64,000 bases of DNA from JAEKNW01 sp963677815 (GTDB lineage: Bacteria; Cloacimonadota; Cloacimonadia; Cloacimonadales; JAFGVF01), in assembly GCA_963677815.1 (NCBI GenBank), contig OY782499.1, forward strand, positions 248,001-312,000, read 5' to 3'. Shown piece by piece: positions 49,416-60,050 of the stretch (position 1 is its first letter; each line of letters opens with the position of its first letter). The position numbers and the translations under genes are program-made. A model generated the notes under the pieces. The model was given only the letters and a program-made list of their open reading frames with translations. It did no database searches and was not told the origin of the DNA.

Positions 49416-49473
49416 CTTGATTGTTACTCTCACAATGAAAAGCCAATGACTCATTGTGTGAGTAACAATCAAG
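49416..49473. repeat. Palindromic element, CTTGATTGTTA family, copy 3
   Basis: 49416-49438 and 49451-49473 form a 23-bp inverted repeat with a single mismatch (outer part CTTGATTGTTACTCTCAC). The loop is 12 bases. It has no T run after it. The outer 11 bases equal those of the copies at 17075 and 29861. Confidence 0.88.
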
Positions 49474-49500
49474 AAACTGAAATCAGGCTTATTATGAATA

Positions 49501-49527
49501 AAGAGACGCAAATAAAATGCGTCTCTT
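49501..49527 (-). terminator. Probable terminator of the peptidase gene
   Basis: AAGAGACGCA (49501-49510) pairs with TGCGTCTCTT (49518-49527). On the minus strand the following bases are only moderately T-rich, so the call is moderate. Confidence 0.6.
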
Positions 49528-49576
49528 AATGTTTATTATTATTTATAAGACAAGAGTTTAGAACTCTTAATTTACT

Positions 49577-52501
49577 TTATTCTAAGATATTTTCAATCTC
49601 TTCAAACATCTCTTTATCTTCTTGAATTTTACTATTAGCTCCAACAGTCACTCTAATACCATTAGCAAGGGCTTTTTTAAAGTTTTCTGCTTGAGCTTTA
49701 ACCTGTTCAACACTTGTATTAAGAAGTTCTTTTCTAATTCTTAATCTGTAGTCAGGAGTTATATTAGCATAATTGAAATGGAAGGCTGTATCTAAGGTCA
49801 TACGCGGAGATAAAGGGATATCAATATTAGCTATTGAACCAATAATTTGCTTAGACATTTCAGCATCAGTGGCTTGGAAATTAGCTAAATATTCAGGAAT
49901 ACCTTCATAGACTTTATAGGTTCTTGCTAAATTAGGGTCACGGTAAGAAACTAGAGAGAAGTGTCCACCATCTCCTAAGCTAAAGATAGCCCCATAAGCT
50001 CCACCTTGCACTCTTATATTATTGTAAAGATAATCTGAGCTTAAGATATTATTAATCACAATTCCAGAACCTTGATAAGTCATTCCTACTTGGTCATAAT
50101 CACAAATCAGGCCAGTGTACTGAACATTTATTGGAGCAGTTAAAGCTATGTTTTTATGTGATTTATTAAAGCTAATTGTAGGAATTTCAGATTCAGCTTG
50201 AGGTAACTTATCAACAAACTTATTTAGAACTTCTTTAACAGAATTATTATCAGCTTGTTCTCCAGCAATACCTAAAGTGAAGTTTTGTCTGAAAATCTTA
50301 CTTGTTACACTTGCTAATTTTTCTTGGATAAGTTGGAATTTATCATCAAAATTCTTTTCTAGATCTCTTAAGAATTTATAGAAGCTATAGCCTGATGATT
50401 CATTAGTAAAATCATATTCTGAACGAAGTTGAGCTCTTCCTTGATTGATTGCCAAGATATGTCCAGCTTGGATCATTGACATTTCTTTACGAGACTTTGC
50501 CTCTCTAAGAATTTGTTGAATTCTAGCTTTATTATCAAATTTTGATTTGAGAAGAATTTCCTCTAAGAAGTTAGGAATATGCTGTATTTTGGAGAACAAA
50601 GCTTTGGCAAAAACTTTGAACATAATTTTTGCTTCATTTCTACCTTTTTGTTGTGGAACAAAATCACAAGCAGTAGAAAATTCACCTAGGTTAATATGGA
50701 TTTCATTTGATAATTCATGATATTTATATGATTCAGTATCAACTTTAGTCAATAGAATATCTAAAAGGCCTAGCCATTTCCAATCATCTCTTTCTAAGAC
50801 ATTAGCATCGAAATCTAATCTTACTAAAGCAATTTTATTAGTAGGAGAATTAACTTCTAAATAATTATATTTGTCTTCTTTAGTAAGAGTAAATTCTACA
50901 GGAAGTGGATTTGGGCTAATATCAGATAATTCTATATGAGGTATCTTAGCAAGTTCTTCAGGAGTATCAGGTGTTTGTTGACGTTTTCTAAGAACTTCAT
51001 TCTTTTCTATAAGTTTAGCTAATTCCTCTTCATTAAGAGATTTTTTATAGTCTGCTAGAGCTTCTTTAAGCTTTTGATTCTTATCTTCAGTAAGACCTTT
51101 TCTAGGTAATAGAATAACAACAGCCTGATGATTATTTTCTAAGATATATTCTTTTATTAGTTTCTCAAAGTAACCTTTCTCTGCTTGAGATCTAATATAA
51201 CTTAATTGTTGATCGAATTCAAGGTATAAGGTAGGTTCATTGCAATGCATCCAGCCATTAAAGGCCTGCATTTGATAGAATAAACCTTTTGGATAGGTTC
51301 TAGTATCAGCTTCTCTTAACTGGAATTCTAATGAATTAATCACGGCTTCGATAATCTTCTTATCTATACCTTCGTTAACAAGTTTATTCAAGGTATCAGT
51401 GATTACTTTAGCTATTTTATCCTTTTCAGATTCATTGGTATTCTTAACAATAAAACTGAGGACTGGTTGCATGATTGAAGAGTCGTGAATTGAGAAAACG
51501 TCTTGTCCTAATCCAGCTTCAAGTAATGCTTCTTTTAAAGGTGCTCCTTCCATATCAATAAGAATATTACTTAATAAACCCATAGCCATATTTGTAGTTG
51601 CATCTTTAACATTTCCTACGCTATAACTATGGCAAACAAAGCTCTTATTTTCTTCAGAATCTTCTTGTCCAATAGGATAATAATCTACTTCTTCAATAGC
51701 TTTAGCAAAAGCCTTTTGTTCAGGAATATCTGTATCAATATCTAATCTATCAAAATTACATAAATATTCATTATCAATCTTCTTAAGAGCTGCTTCTAAA
51801 TCTAAATCACCATAAAGAGAGATATAGGAATTACTTGGATGATAATACCTTTTATGGAAGTTCAAGAATTTCTCATAAGTTAATTCTGGAATTACATCAG
51901 GATCACCACCAGATTCAAAGCTATAACAGTTGTCAGGATTTAACACAGCCTGAATTTTACGATAAATTATTGATTCAGGTGAAGAAAAAGCTCCCTTCAT
52001 CTCGTTATAAACAACACCATTATAGATAACATCATCTTCTTTGTTGAAGATTTCATGATGCCAACCTTCTTGTAAAAATATTTCTTCTGTATCATAAATT
52101 TTTGGATATAAAACAGCATCTAAATAGACATCCATAAGATTCATAAAATCTTTTTGATTTGTGCTAGCTATTGGGTACATTGTCTTATCAGAAGCTGTAA
52201 AAGCATTCAAGAAAGTTTTTAATGAACCTTTAACTAGTTCCATGAAAGGTTCTTTACAAGGGTATTTACGAGAGCCATTCAAGACTGAATGTTCTAAAAT
52301 ATGAGGTGTACCACAAGAGTCTTCTGGTAGAGTCTTGAAACCTATAGTAAATACTTTATTTATATCATCGTTTTTAAAATATAGTAAGCCAGCTCCATTC
52401 TTTTGATGTTCAAAATAATAGAGAGTATTATTTATTTCTTTTATTTCTTTAATCCATTTAAGTTCGAAGTTCTGATAGCTTTTTCCTATCTCTAAATTCA
52501 T
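49577..52501 (-). CDS. M16C zinc metallopeptidase, PreP-like
   Basis: The 974 residues match the presequence-protease branch of the insulinase family. The inverted zinc motif HILEH (His67, Glu70, His71) opens the segment LEHSVLNGSRKYPCKEPF, and the third ligand lies in a Glu-rich stretch downstream (DTEEIFLQEGWHHE). The two halves of a clam-shell fold are present in one chain. PreP degrades short unfolded peptides in organelles and bacteria. No signal peptide is seen, so it is probably cytoplasmic. It follows dapA by 13 bases and has its own start with AGGAG. Confidence 0.94.
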   Translation of the reverse strand: MNLEIGKSYQNFELKWIKEIKEINNTLYYFEHQKNGAGLLYFKNDDINKVFTIGFKTLPEDSCGTPHILEHSVLNGSRKYPCKEPFMELVKGSLKTFLNAFTASDKTMYPIASTNQKDFMNLMDVYLDAVLYPKIYDTEEIFLQEGWHHEIFNKEDDVIYNGVVYNEMKGAFSSPESIIYRKIQAVLNPDNCYSFESGGDPDVIPELTYEKFLNFHKRYYHPSNSYISLYGDLDLEAALKKIDNEYLCNFDRLDIDTDIPEQKAFAKAIEEVDYYPIGQEDSEENKSFVCHSYSVGNVKDATTNMAMGLLSNILIDMEGAPLKEALLEAGLGQDVFSIHDSSIMQPVLSFIVKNTNESEKDKIAKVITDTLNKLVNEGIDKKIIEAVINSLEFQLREADTRTYPKGLFYQMQAFNGWMHCNEPTLYLEFDQQLSYIRSQAEKGYFEKLIKEYILENNHQAVVILLPRKGLTEDKNQKLKEALADYKKSLNEEELAKLIEKNEVLRKRQQTPDTPEELAKIPHIELSDISPNPLPVEFTLTKEDKYNYLEVNSPTNKIALVRLDFDANVLERDDWKWLGLLDILLTKVDTESYKYHELSNEIHINLGEFSTACDFVPQQKGRNEAKIMFKVFAKALFSKIQHIPNFLEEILLKSKFDNKARIQQILREAKSRKEMSMIQAGHILAINQGRAQLRSEYDFTNESSGYSFYKFLRDLEKNFDDKFQLIQEKLASVTSKIFRQNFTLGIAGEQADNNSVKEVLNKFVDKLPQAESEIPTISFNKSHKNIALTAPINVQYTGLICDYDQVGMTYQGSGIVINNILSSDYLYNNIRVQGGAYGAIFSLGDGGHFSLVSYRDPNLARTYKVYEGIPEYLANFQATDAEMSKQIIGSIANIDIPLSPRMTLDTAFHFNYANITPDYRLRIRKELLNTSVEQVKAQAENFKKALANGIRVTVGANSKIQEDKEMFEEIENILE

Positions 52502-52514
52502 TCTATCTCCTTAT

Positions 52515-53396
52515 CTATTTCTTAATTAATTTATATTTTTTTAAAGTTTCTTTGAGCAAGTCTCTGTTCTTTTCCTCCAATAATGTAAGTGGCATTCTAA
52601 TCTCTAAATCTATCATTCCCATCATGGCTAAAGCTTCTTTAACAGGGATTGGATTTGTTTCAATAAACATCATATTGTTTAGTTCTAATATTTCTTCATG
52701 CAATTTTCTAGCCTCATTCCATTTATTATCCATACAGAGAGCCCAGAGTCTGTGAACTTTATCAGGGATAATATTAGCTGTAACAGATATAGTTCCTTTA
52801 CAACCAACAGAATAGAGAGGGAGATTCAAAGCATCTTCGCCTGACATAACTGAGAAGTTCTTATCTGTTCCCATTACAATGCGTGAAGCTTGAAGAATAT
52901 CGCCAGTAGCTTCTTTGATACCTACAATATTCTTACATTCTTTAGCTAGTTTGATAGTAGTATCAGAATTCATATTAACTCCTGTTCTACCTGGAACATT
53001 ATAGATAACAATAGGAATATCTACCTGTTCTGCTATAGTTTTAAAATACTCATACAAGCTCTTCTGGGTAGGTTTAATGTAGTAAGGAGTTATCACTAAA
53101 GCATAATCAACTCCTAATTTCATAGCTTTTTTAGTTAAGGAAAGGGTCTGGTGATAATTATTTGTACCTGTACCAACCATTACCTTAACTCTTTTGTCTA
53201 TCTTCTGAATGCAAAACTGTAGTAAACGTTCTCTTTCATCAGAAGCAATGTTTGGAGATTCACCTGTTGTTCCCATTAAAAGAATACCATCAGTTCCATT
53301 ATTTATATGAAATTCAATAAGATTTTCTAAAGCATTATAGTCTATATCCTTGTTTTTAAAGGGAGTTACTAAAGCAACATATGATCCTTTTAACAT
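52515..53396 (-). CDS. dapA: 4-hydroxy-tetrahydrodipicolinate synthase
   Basis: This enzyme joins pyruvate and aspartate semialdehyde, the first step of the lysine and diaminopimelate branch. The 293 residues show GTTGESPN at 42-49, Tyr132 and the YNVPGRTG loop, and the Schiff-base Lys161 in GIKEATG. Other lysine genes are not adjacent. A good promoter lies upstream (53443-53471). Confidence 0.96.
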   Translation of the reverse strand: MLKGSYVALVTPFKNKDIDYNALENLIEFHINNGTDGILLMGTTGESPNIASDERERLLQFCIQKIDKRVKVMVGTGTNNYHQTLSLTKKAMKLGVDYALVITPYYIKPTQKSLYEYFKTIAEQVDIPIVIYNVPGRTGVNMNSDTTIKLAKECKNIVGIKEATGDILQASRIVMGTDKNFSVMSGEDALNLPLYSVGCKGTISVTANIIPDKVHRLWALCMDNKWNEARKLHEEILELNNMMFIETNPIPVKEALAMMGMIDLEIRMPLTLLEEKNRDLLKETLKKYKLIKK

Positions 53397-53442
53397 AATT
53401 TCTCCTTATTAGGCTCGCAAAGCGAGTTTATAATTTTTTACG

Positions 53443-53471
53443 AGTATAATAAAACACTGCGAATACGTCAA
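53443..53471 (-). promoter_or_regulatory. Strong promoter of dapA, with a leader hairpin
   Basis: On the minus strand TTGACG (53471-53466) is followed after 17 bases by TATACT (53448-53443). Between it and the start lies a perfect hairpin CTCGC-TTT-GCGAG (53414-53426). Confidence 0.75.
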
Positions 53472-53686
53472 TTAAAAATTTAAAAAAGTATTTATCAACA
53501 AGTTTCAGACTGTTCAATCCTCAGTTATTCTTTCTAATAGCATATCTTTAAACATGTCGATAATTACGCAATCTTTAGGTTTTCTTGACTTTGGTGATAA
53601 ATTATGATTAGTAACATATACCCTACATTGGATTGGATTTCCGATAAGACACATCTTTTTTCAAGTTGTAGTGAGTAATTTCTTAA

Positions 53687-53760
53687 AAATCTCGGAGAGA
53701 TGCAGATATAATAGGCAGGGTTCCAGGATTAGTGAGGCTATATTTCAATATCCGAGATTT
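53687..53760 (+). repeat. Palindromic repeat, third copy of the AATCTCGGAGAGATG family
   Basis: AAATCTCGGA (53687-53696) is perfectly inverted at 53751-53760, closing a 74-base element. The first 33 bases equal the copy at 5062-5094 with one mismatch. Confidence 0.8.
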
Positions 53761-53825
53761 AGACAAGAATGCATTTATAGGTCAATTTGAAAAACTTAAC
53801 TATAAACTTAAAAATGAATTAATAC

Positions 53826-53855
53826 TTGACAAATTAATAAAATATCATCAATTAT
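53826..53855 (+). promoter_or_regulatory. Possible promoter of the 1093-residue protein gene
   Basis: TTGACA (53826-53831), an 18-base spacer and AATTAT (53850-53855), about 80 bases before the ATG. Confidence 0.4.
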
Positions 53856-53936
53856 GGAATTGATAGTTAGTCTAGTTGAATAAAAAAAACTAAAATATTT
53901 GTTTAACCTTGTAATAGTTGAAAGGACGGGCTTATT

Positions 53937-56900
53937 ATGAAAAAGAAATTGTTTCTAATAGTAGTTTTATTACTTGTTTTAATAACTTTACCAGCTACTT
54001 ATTTTGAAGATTTTGAAACAACCCCCCAGGGTGAATTACCAACAGGTTGGTCTTCAGTAATCGAAATTGAGAACCCTTTTATTGGTATAAGGGTTACTGA
54101 TGTTTCAGCATATGAAGGTCAGAATTGCTTATTAATGTCTAATTCAAGCTACAATATTCAAATTGATACTTATGCAACTACTCCCCAAACAGATAATCTC
54201 CCTTCAAAAAGAATTAGATTTATGGGTTATTCTTCCTTTAATGGAACTGAATTACAGGTTGGAACTACTGAGACTAATAGTGGAGATGTTAATTTTGTTC
54301 TTAGTGAAACAATAACTCTTGATAATGAATGGACAGAGTATCTAGTCAGTTTTGAGAATGCTCCTGCGACTAACAATTTCATTGCTTTCAAGTCTAATGG
54401 TCTAGGGTTTGAACATAAAATTGATAATGTTTTAATAGAAGATATCCCGACAACTCCTATTATAGTAATGAATCAAGAAGCTATAGATTTTGGAGATATT
54501 GCTTTTAATAGTCAAGCTATGGCAGAACTTACTATAGAGAACATTGGAACTTTACCTCTAGAGATAGAACTAATTACAGATGATGCTGAATTGACTTTTG
54601 AAAATACTCAAGCTATTATTGAACCTGAAACTAGTCAATCCCTGCTTCTTTACTTAAATCCAAGTCAAGAAGGTACTTATTCAGGAAGTCTTGAAGTTCA
54701 TACCAATGATCCTACTCAACAGGTTATTAATATTAACACCTCAGCATTTATATTAACTCCCCAACCAGAGAATATATCAATCATTGGTACTGGAACTGAA
54801 TTAAACCAGCACTTACCTATTGAGCCTAACTTTTGCTATAGTTATTCACAAACAATCTATTACGCTAGTGAAATAGACGCCCAAGAGGCTAGAATTGAGA
54901 AGTTAAGTTGGTATCATAACGGTTTTTCTGCTTTTGGACCAGATGATTTAATTATTTACATGGCACATACTAATCGCACAGAGTTTCAAAATAATACAGA
55001 CTGGATTGACTTCTCAGAATTTACAGAAGTATTCAATGGGCATTTGAATACTACAGGTTTGGAAGGTTGGGTTGAACTTATTTTAGATGTTCCTTTTGTG
55101 TATGATAACTCTCAAAATTTAGTTATTGCAGTTAAAGAAAATACGAAAAGTTATAACCCTGCTGATGATGACTTTTATGTTACTAATTCACCTTTCTCAC
55201 GTGCATTAATTATTTATGATGATTATTATAATCCAGATCCTTCTGCTCCGTCTTCTGCCTACTATGTTATAGATGGCTTTGCTAATATAAAGTTAGAATT
55301 TGATGAAATACCTGATGGTCCTGAGCTAGCCTCCTTTCCTCGTGATATTAATTTGGGAATCATTCATGTTACTGATAATTCAGAGGAGAAAACTATTACT
55401 TTAAAATCAACAGGACTTCAAGATGTAACAATCTCTAATCCTCCGGTAATTACAGGCCCTAATGCTGATGAGTTTATAATCTCTACTGATGACAATAATT
55501 ATCCAGCTGTGTTATCTTATTACGATTCTGCAACTTTTGGCATAACATTTACTCCTTCTTCTAGGGGTATGAAATATGCTTCTATTGAAATAGTTGATGA
55601 TATAACCAGGCAAAATCATATTTTTACTCTTCGCGCTTATGCTTATGATGATTTTAATAATCCTGCATCTGCTGTAACTGTTAATCTTCCGTTCGAGGGA
55701 GAGACCTACTCAATTATGCCTGCCTTTGATAAAGATTGGTATTTAATCCCTGCTTTAGGAGTTGGGGACACTCTTCGTGTATATACCCAAAGTGCAGATT
55801 GTGCAGATCTAGATCCTGACTTGCTTCTTTATGGACCTCTTGATGACCCTACCGACCTCGGACCAGCCATAGCTGAAGGTAAGAGGCTTGATGTTGTTCT
55901 TCCCCAAAGTGGAAATTATTACGTCAGGGTATCAGCTTCAAGTAACTATAATAAAAATGTGACTTCCTCCTTGACTGATAATAACGAAAATAGTTTTGTA
56001 AGCAGACCCTATCATGGAAATACAGGCTTGTATAATCTTTTCATAAGTTGTAATTATAATTATAACTATAACATTCCTACCAACTTAGAAGCAACTAGTC
56101 AGGAGGGATTTATTGAGGTAACTTGGGAAGAACCACCTTATCAAAGATATTTAACTGGTTATAAATTATATCGAAACGGAATTTTACTTTCAGAAGACTT
56201 AATTGATATTGGAACTAATTTTTATCAAGATTATGATGTAACTTATTGTTCTGAATATGATTATTACCTTAGAGCTTTTTATGCAAATCCTGATGGTTTC
56301 TCTTTGCCCACTGAAACAATTACTGCAATTTATGAAAATCAAGGTAACCCATTTTGGGGAGATGATTTTGAAGACCACCCTGACTTCACTTTATCTTTAC
56401 CAAACTGGATTCAATATGATATTGATGAAGGAGCTACTTGTAGTTTTGAGAATATCGGATTTGAAAACTCCGGTGAAGCAATGTCATTTATGGTATTTAA
56501 CTCAGCTTCTACAATCCCTCCAATGGAAGAGAATTTTGCTCAAAATGGAAGTAGGTTCTTAGCTTCATTTTCCTCTTTAGATCTTGTTAACAATGACTGG
56601 TTAATAACTCCTCCTATGCGAGTTAGTGGGCTTTCAGTGGTGTCCTTCTATGCCAGAAGCTATCCAACCGAAAATGATTTAGCGAGATTTAAAGTTAAAT
56701 ACTCACTAGGTGGTTCTGAAGTCAGTGATTTTATTTATTCACTTCATCCTAGCTTAGAGTATATAGAAGCACCAAACGAGTGGACTTTGTATCATTATGA
56801 TATAAGTCCCTTACACGTTTTTCCTATCCGATTAGCTATTCAAAACATCAGTGAAGATTCTTTTATGCTCATGCTTGATAACTTCAGAATTGACTCAAGT

Positions 56901-57218
56901 GCTGATGCTGTGGAAAATGAAAGTGTTGAAAATATTCCTCAGATTACTATTCTAAATCAAAACTACCCAAACCCATTCAATCCTGAAACAACTATTTCTT
57001 TTGACTTACCTCAAAAAGATAAAGTAGAGTTAGTAGTATACAATTTAAAAGGCCAAAAAGTCAAAACCCTTATCAATGATGAAGTTGATAAAGGGAGACA
57101 TACAATTATCTGGAATGGAACAAATAATCAAGGCAAAGAAGTTGCATCAGGCATCTATTATTATCGTTTATCCAGCGGAAATTATACCAAAACCAATAAA
57201 ATGGTTTTGATTAAATAG
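53937..57218 (+). CDS. Large secreted multidomain protein with FlgD-like C-terminal sorting domain
   Basis: A signal peptide (MKKKLFLIVVLLLVLITLP) opens this 1093-residue protein. Next come a jelly-roll (20-178), a HYDIN/ASPM-type Ig domain (180-275), a domain shared with the protein at 7873 (278-460; LPIEPNFCYSYSQTIYYA), a second HYDIN-type domain (460-570), a pre-peptidase-C-like domain (575-700; DPDLLLYGP, GNYYVRVS), a fibronectin-like domain (703-805), a jelly-roll (810-985) and the sorting domain (1005-1093; NYPNPFNPETTISF, YNLKGQKVKTLI, GIYYYRL). No catalytic motif is recognised. The next gene starts 63 bases later on the same strand, with no terminator between, so they are probably co-transcribed. 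Confidence 0.88.
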   Translation: MKKKLFLIVVLLLVLITLPATYFEDFETTPQGELPTGWSSVIEIENPFIGIRVTDVSAYEGQNCLLMSNSSYNIQIDTYATTPQTDNLPSKRIRFMGYSSFNGTELQVGTTETNSGDVNFVLSETITLDNEWTEYLVSFENAPATNNFIAFKSNGLGFEHKIDNVLIEDIPTTPIIVMNQEAIDFGDIAFNSQAMAELTIENIGTLPLEIELITDDAELTFENTQAIIEPETSQSLLLYLNPSQEGTYSGSLEVHTNDPTQQVININTSAFILTPQPENISIIGTGTELNQHLPIEPNFCYSYSQTIYYASEIDAQEARIEKLSWYHNGFSAFGPDDLIIYMAHTNRTEFQNNTDWIDFSEFTEVFNGHLNTTGLEGWVELILDVPFVYDNSQNLVIAVKENTKSYNPADDDFYVTNSPFSRALIIYDDYYNPDPSAPSSAYYVIDGFANIKLEFDEIPDGPELASFPRDINLGIIHVTDNSEEKTITLKSTGLQDVTISNPPVITGPNADEFIISTDDNNYPAVLSYYDSATFGITFTPSSRGMKYASIEIVDDITRQNHIFTLRAYAYDDFNNPASAVTVNLPFEGETYSIMPAFDKDWYLIPALGVGDTLRVYTQSADCADLDPDLLLYGPLDDPTDLGPAIAEGKRLDVVLPQSGNYYVRVSASSNYNKNVTSSLTDNNENSFVSRPYHGNTGLYNLFISCNYNYNYNIPTNLEATSQEGFIEVTWEEPPYQRYLTGYKLYRNGILLSEDLIDIGTNFYQDYDVTYCSEYDYYLRAFYANPDGFSLPTETITAIYENQGNPFWGDDFEDHPDFTLSLPNWIQYDIDEGATCSFENIGFENSGEAMSFMVFNSASTIPPMEENFAQNGSRFLASFSSLDLVNNDWLITPPMRVSGLSVVSFYARSYPTENDLARFKVKYSLGGSEVSDFIYSLHPSLEYIEAPNEWTLYHYDISPLHVFPIRLAIQNISEDSFMLMLDNFRIDSSADAVENESVENIPQITILNQNYPNPFNPETTISFDLPQKDKVELVVYNLKGQKVKTLINDEVDKGRHTIIWNGTNNQGKEVASGIYYYRLSSGNYTKTNKMVLIK

Positions 57219-57281
57219 TATCTTATGAGAAAGACTATGGAATTTTCATGTCTTTTAACAAATCAAATAAAAGGAATTATA

Positions 57282-59483
57282 ATGAAAAGAATAAATTTAA
57301 TATTGTTCTTTATCTTAATGGTAAGTTTCATCTATAGTTTAGAGTACTCTTCAATTCTATCAGTGTCAGAAGAATCACTTTCAGCAGCTAGTAAAGACTC
57401 TACTCTGTATTTAGCTAGTCTAAATGGCTTATCTATTTATAATTACACTAATGAAAACCTAGAATTAGTGAATACAATTAATTGTCCCAATTATCTAATA
57501 ACCAATGTAGTAAGAGCTTCTGGTAACTATCTTATCCACGGTACTTATGCCTACTGCTTATATGATGTTACAGATAGTCATAATCCAGTAGAAATCATGA
57601 CTCTTAATCATGGTCATATTGCTGAGATATATGATATTGGGGACTATCTTCTTGTTAGAGCTGATAATCTTTATGCATATAATACTAATGATTTTAGCAT
57701 TCCACCAACCCAATTATTAGAATCTGCAGGACAGGTTAAAATCTTTGATAACCTGCTTTTCCAGTTGATTCGTAATGCAGACGAACATAGAGAGTTACGA
57801 ATGTATACTATGAGCTTACCAACAGGCTTAGAGTTAATTGATTCCCTTCAAATAAATGATAATGGAGACTATTCTGTGATGGCGATTCAGAATGAAAGAA
57901 TCTTTACCAGAGAAAAAAATTATCTTAAAGTTTTTTCTTTCTCAAATGGATTAGAACTTTTAGAGACCTTTGGTCCATTACCCTCGTTGGATGATGATCC
58001 CAACAATTTTGGTACTATTGGAAATTCATCAACTCTCATAAGTACAGATGGTTACTATTGGGATATTAGTGATGTGAGTAGTATTACTCAATATCAAAGT
58101 TGGCGAGATCCTCATTATTACTACCAATCTAAACCAACTATTATCGGAGACTACTACATTAAACCAAATTTAGAGTATGGCCTAGTAATTGTTAATTTTA
58201 GCGATATAGAAAATGCAGATATTATATATGAGTACAACTATTATTATAATCCTGTAGGGATAGAAATTATCGACAATACTCTTTTAGATGTTGCTTACCC
58301 AAAACTAACAATGTATGATTTATCTAATACAGAAAATATTGAAGAAACATTTTCAATTGAAGCTGAAGATTGGGATGCTCGATTTAGAAGCTATTCTCTT
58401 ACTGAAGATAAACTAATCTTAAATACCGACCAATACATCAACATCTATAATACAGAAAATGGCATATCTCAAGCTGAGTTTTCGTCATCAATAGGTTTTG
58501 GACAAGTTGGTCTAGTTGCTTCTTATAATGATTACCTCTACCATATAGGACCAGAATCTCTGAACATGCAAATTATTGATATTTCTAATACCGAAAATCC
58601 TGAGATAATTACCTCTGTATCTGTTCAAGAAATATCAGGTTATCCTGTTAATCTTTATATTATTGATCATTATCTAATATTAGTTAACCAGACTAGGCTT
58701 ATGGCAATATATGACTTAAATAATCCTCTTCAACCTCAGTTTTTAAGTACATCCAGTTTTAACACTTTACTTGGTAACCAACATTATACTGATGATATTG
58801 AGATTATTGTACAGAACAATATTGTTTATGTTTCATTTGTCAATTATTGGACAGTAAATCAGGTTTATTTATCAGATATTTTCATCTTTGATATTACAGA
58901 TATCGAGAACTGGATTTTATTGAATACAATAACTTCTGATGTAACAAGAAGTAATACTATCGAAGTTGTGGGTGATTACCTCTACAGCGTAAGCATGGAA
59001 CTAGAAGCTCAAATTTACATGTATCAACTTGATGGCCTAGGTGGTTTTAGTCTGCTTGCATCATATACTTCAGATGTTTGTGCTCAAAGTCAAGTTACTG
59101 ACTTTGATGTTTTCAACGGGAAATTGTATCTTTGCCAAGAATATGTCTTATCTTGCTTTGACATACTTTACTATACCGAAAATGATACCTATGAAATTGT
59201 ACCTTCAAATGAGATTTCAGCTTATAATTACCCAAATCCCTTCAACCCTGAAACTACTATTTCTTATGAACTTACAAATAAAGGAAATGTAAGTGTAGAT
59301 ATTTATAATCTAAAAGGGCAGAAAGTAAAGACATTGTTTTCTGAAAGTCAAGAAGCAGGCATGCATAGTCTTGTTTGGAGGGGAGACAATGATTCAGGCA
59401 AGCAAGTATCTTCCGGAACATATTTGTATCGGGTAAAAAGTGGCAATGACGAGATAGTTAAGAAAATGCTAATGTTGAAGTAG
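57282..59483 (+). CDS. Secreted beta-propeller-like (LVIVD-repeat) protein with FlgD-like sorting domain
   Basis: I start at the ATG at 57282, preceded by AAGGA and followed by a good signal peptide (MKRINLILFFILMVSFIYS); an in-frame ATG at 57225 adds 19 residues that would hide the signal. The 733-residue protein is made of repeats such as LVIVNFSDIENADIIYEY, LTMYDLSNTENIEETFSI and IIDISNTENPEIITSVS, the LVIVD type that probably forms a beta-propeller. The C-terminal 85 residues are the sorting domain (NYPNPFNPETTISYEL, YNLKGQKVKTLF). It likely acts at the cell surface with the protein encoded just before it. The binding target is unknown. Confidence 0.87.
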   Translation: MKRINLILFFILMVSFIYSLEYSSILSVSEESLSAASKDSTLYLASLNGLSIYNYTNENLELVNTINCPNYLITNVVRASGNYLIHGTYAYCLYDVTDSHNPVEIMTLNHGHIAEIYDIGDYLLVRADNLYAYNTNDFSIPPTQLLESAGQVKIFDNLLFQLIRNADEHRELRMYTMSLPTGLELIDSLQINDNGDYSVMAIQNERIFTREKNYLKVFSFSNGLELLETFGPLPSLDDDPNNFGTIGNSSTLISTDGYYWDISDVSSITQYQSWRDPHYYYQSKPTIIGDYYIKPNLEYGLVIVNFSDIENADIIYEYNYYYNPVGIEIIDNTLLDVAYPKLTMYDLSNTENIEETFSIEAEDWDARFRSYSLTEDKLILNTDQYINIYNTENGISQAEFSSSIGFGQVGLVASYNDYLYHIGPESLNMQIIDISNTENPEIITSVSVQEISGYPVNLYIIDHYLILVNQTRLMAIYDLNNPLQPQFLSTSSFNTLLGNQHYTDDIEIIVQNNIVYVSFVNYWTVNQVYLSDIFIFDITDIENWILLNTITSDVTRSNTIEVVGDYLYSVSMELEAQIYMYQLDGLGGFSLLASYTSDVCAQSQVTDFDVFNGKLYLCQEYVLSCFDILYYTENDTYEIVPSNEISAYNYPNPFNPETTISYELTNKGNVSVDIYNLKGQKVKTLFSESQEAGMHSLVWRGDNDSGKQVSSGTYLYRVKSGNDEIVKKMLMLK

Positions 59484-59589
59484 AAGAAAGAGATAAAAAA
59501 TAGGTAACAAAATAAATCTTGACTAATATATAGCAATTAGAATAGTGGTATTCTATATAAAAATCTATAAAAGAAGGGGGTGATGTAAA

Positions 59590-59796
59590 GTGCCTAAAGT
59601 AGTCGGAAGAGACAATGAACCTTTTGATATCCTTTTGAAGAGATTCAAAAAGAGATGTGAAAAAGCTGCTATCTTATCAGATATCAAGAAGAATCAGTAC
59701 TTTGAAAAACCTTCTGTTAAGAAAAGAAGAGAAGAGAATGTTGCAAAGCGTAAAATGGTTAAAGCGATGAGAAAAATGAATCGTTTCAACAAGTAG
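59590..59796 (+). CDS. rpsU: 30S ribosomal protein S21
   Basis: The 68 residues match S21: EPFDILLKRFKKRCEKAAIL then KKRREENVAKRKM and a basic end. The start is GTG at 59590, preceded by AAGGGGGTGAT, which pairs almost fully with the 16S anti-Shine-Dalgarno tail. A strong terminator follows. In other bacteria rpsU heads the operon with dnaG; here cvpA and mutS2 stand between. Confidence 0.95.
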   Translation: MPKVVGRDNEPFDILLKRFKKRCEKAAILSDIKKNQYFEKPSVKKRREENVAKRKMVKAMRKMNRFNK

Positions 59797-59917
59797 TTTT
59801 ACGACTGATAGAATTGAGTAACTAATAATATTTTTTACTGATAGTAATCAACTTTCAGTTTTAATTAGAATCGACTATTGATAGAGATTTGATAGATACT
59901 TAATTTGAAGAGATTGA

Positions 59918-59949
59918 AGAGTGCTGATTAGTCGGCACTCTTTTTTTTA
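59918..59949 (+). terminator. Terminator after rpsU
   Basis: AGAGTGCTGA (59918-59927) pairs with TCGGCACTCT (59932-59941) with one G-T pair, then eight T bases. Confidence 0.92.
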
Positions 59950-60050
59950 TAATCCTAGCAAAATAAGGATGCCAATTTTTGGCTAACTAACTTCATTATT
60001 AATAATCCCAAATAATTTCCAGTATATTAAAGAAACAAGAGGAGAGAAAA

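Larger units (their letters stand above)
49275..49576. other. Intergenic region between rplM and the M16C peptidase gene
   Basis: It contains the rplM leader and promoter, the third CTTGATTGTTA palindrome (49416-49473) and the terminator of the peptidase gene. No gene is visible. Confidence 0.7.
53397..53936. other. Intergenic region between dapA and the 1093-residue protein gene
   Basis: It holds the dapA promoter on the left, a palindromic repeat at 53687-53760 and a candidate rightward promoter at 53826. No gene is seen. Confidence 0.7.
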